Source of the DNA: Kitasatospora sp. NBC_01250
Lineage (GTDB): Bacteria > Actinomycetota > Actinomycetes > Streptomycetales > Streptomycetaceae
NCBI RefSeq assembly: GCF_036226465.1
Contig: NZ_CP108476.1
Span: 1,860,001 to 1,924,000 of the forward strand
Length of the DNA stretch: 64,000 nucleotides
Reading direction: 5' to 3'
The position numbers were made by a program, and so were the translations under genes. The notes under the pieces were generated by a model. The model worked only from the letters and a program-made list of their open reading frames with translations. It made no database searches and was not told the origin of the DNA. Within the stretch, counting starts at the first letter, position 1. Every line of letters begins with the position of its first letter. Below are positions 63,773 to 64,000 of the stretch, piece after piece.

Positions 63773-64000
63773 CTACCGCCGACCAGACGGCTCCACCCAC
63801 GGCAGCTTCGTCAGCTGCGGCCACTCCCGCATCCACCGCTCCGCCTTGGCGTCGTACACCGCCTGGGGAGCAACGGTCAGCGGGTTGGGCCGCAGCACGA
63901 GGTTGAACAAGTCCCTGAATCCGTGGGTGGAGTGCACCGTCAGCTTGCCGCCGCTGTCCAGGCTCAGCCCCACGCAGCAGCTCGTCGCCGCGAAGGAGCT
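63773..64000 (-). CDS. 3' end of an unidentified gene, cut by the window edge
   Basis: 76 codons are open to the right edge with normal high-GC codon use and end at TAG. The sequence SSFAATSCCVGLSLDSGGKLTVHSTHGFRDLFNLVLRPNPLTVAPQ is conserved-looking, followed by VYDAKAERWMREWPQLTKLPW. It resembles the end of a nucleotidyltransferase-like protein, but I cannot confirm this from the fragment. It faces the truncated oxidoreductase. Confidence 0.55.
   Translation of the reverse strand, partial: SSFAATSCCVGLSLDSGGKLTVHSTHGFRDLFNLVLRPNPLTVAPQAVYDAKAERWMREWPQLTKLPWVEPSGRR

Overview
This is high-GC actinomycete DNA, most like a Streptomyces or Kitasatospora chromosome: third codon positions are almost all G or C, GTG and TTG starts occur, and AfsR-type, type VII secretion and IS1182-type genes are present. 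The first 50 kb is the central part of a large modular type I polyketide synthase (PKS) cluster. The rest is a patchwork of regulatory, secreted, mobile and degenerate genes. Both ends of the window cut through genes.

PKS region (1-49721). Four synthase genes lie on the minus strand and carry nine modules, the last cut by the window edge. In transcription order they are: 49721-34110 (KS-AT-KR-ACP, then two KS-AT-DH-KR-ACP); 29934-19216 (two KS-AT-DH-KR-ACP); 19153-9539 (two KS-AT-KR-ACP); and 9473 to beyond base 1 (KS-AT-DH-KR-ACP, then KS-AT-DH and the start of a KR). All acyltransferases look malonyl-specific (HAFH) except the two in 19153-9539, which look methylmalonyl-specific (YASH). I found no loading module, ER or thioesterase, so the ends of the assembly line lie elsewhere. 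The domain pattern predicts a polyene/polyol chain with one stretch of two methyl-bearing hydroxylated units. Between the first two synthase genes is a plus-strand operon for an ABC-2 exporter (ATPase and permease, overlapping by 4 bp) and a GT-C membrane glycosyltransferase. An agmatinase-family ureohydrolase is divergent from the largest synthase gene. Together these suggest a glycosylated, exported polyketide built on an amino or guanidino starter, as in marginolactones and clethramycin/linearmycin-type linear polyenes. The product assignment is inference.

Regulation. The two promoter regions that drive the synthase genes share an 18-bp box, CCCCTAACCKCCCCCTAG on the plus strand. It contains two YTAGGGG heptamers 11 bp apart and sits exactly 23 bp upstream of a similar -10 hexamer in both cases. 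This looks like the operator of a pathway activator. A full-length AfsR/SARP-type regulator is encoded at 56625-53284, but nothing in the sequence ties it to the box.

Right flank (51-64 kb). In order: a DUF302 protein, a secreted serine hydrolase of the R61/beta-lactamase class, the AfsR-like regulator, and a secreted protein of unknown function. The secreted protein is followed by an intact IS1182-family element nested at the edge of a 187-bp MITE-like element. Both insertions fall in what were overlapping stop codons of two convergent genes, and both stops survive. Next is a tight minus-strand operon of an EspC-like and a WXG100-like type VII secretion substrate plus a two-TM small protein. 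The window ends in decayed DNA: a DUF5919-like remnant, an intact isochorismatase-family hydrolase, a truncated FAD oxidoreductase, and the 3' end of an unidentified gene.
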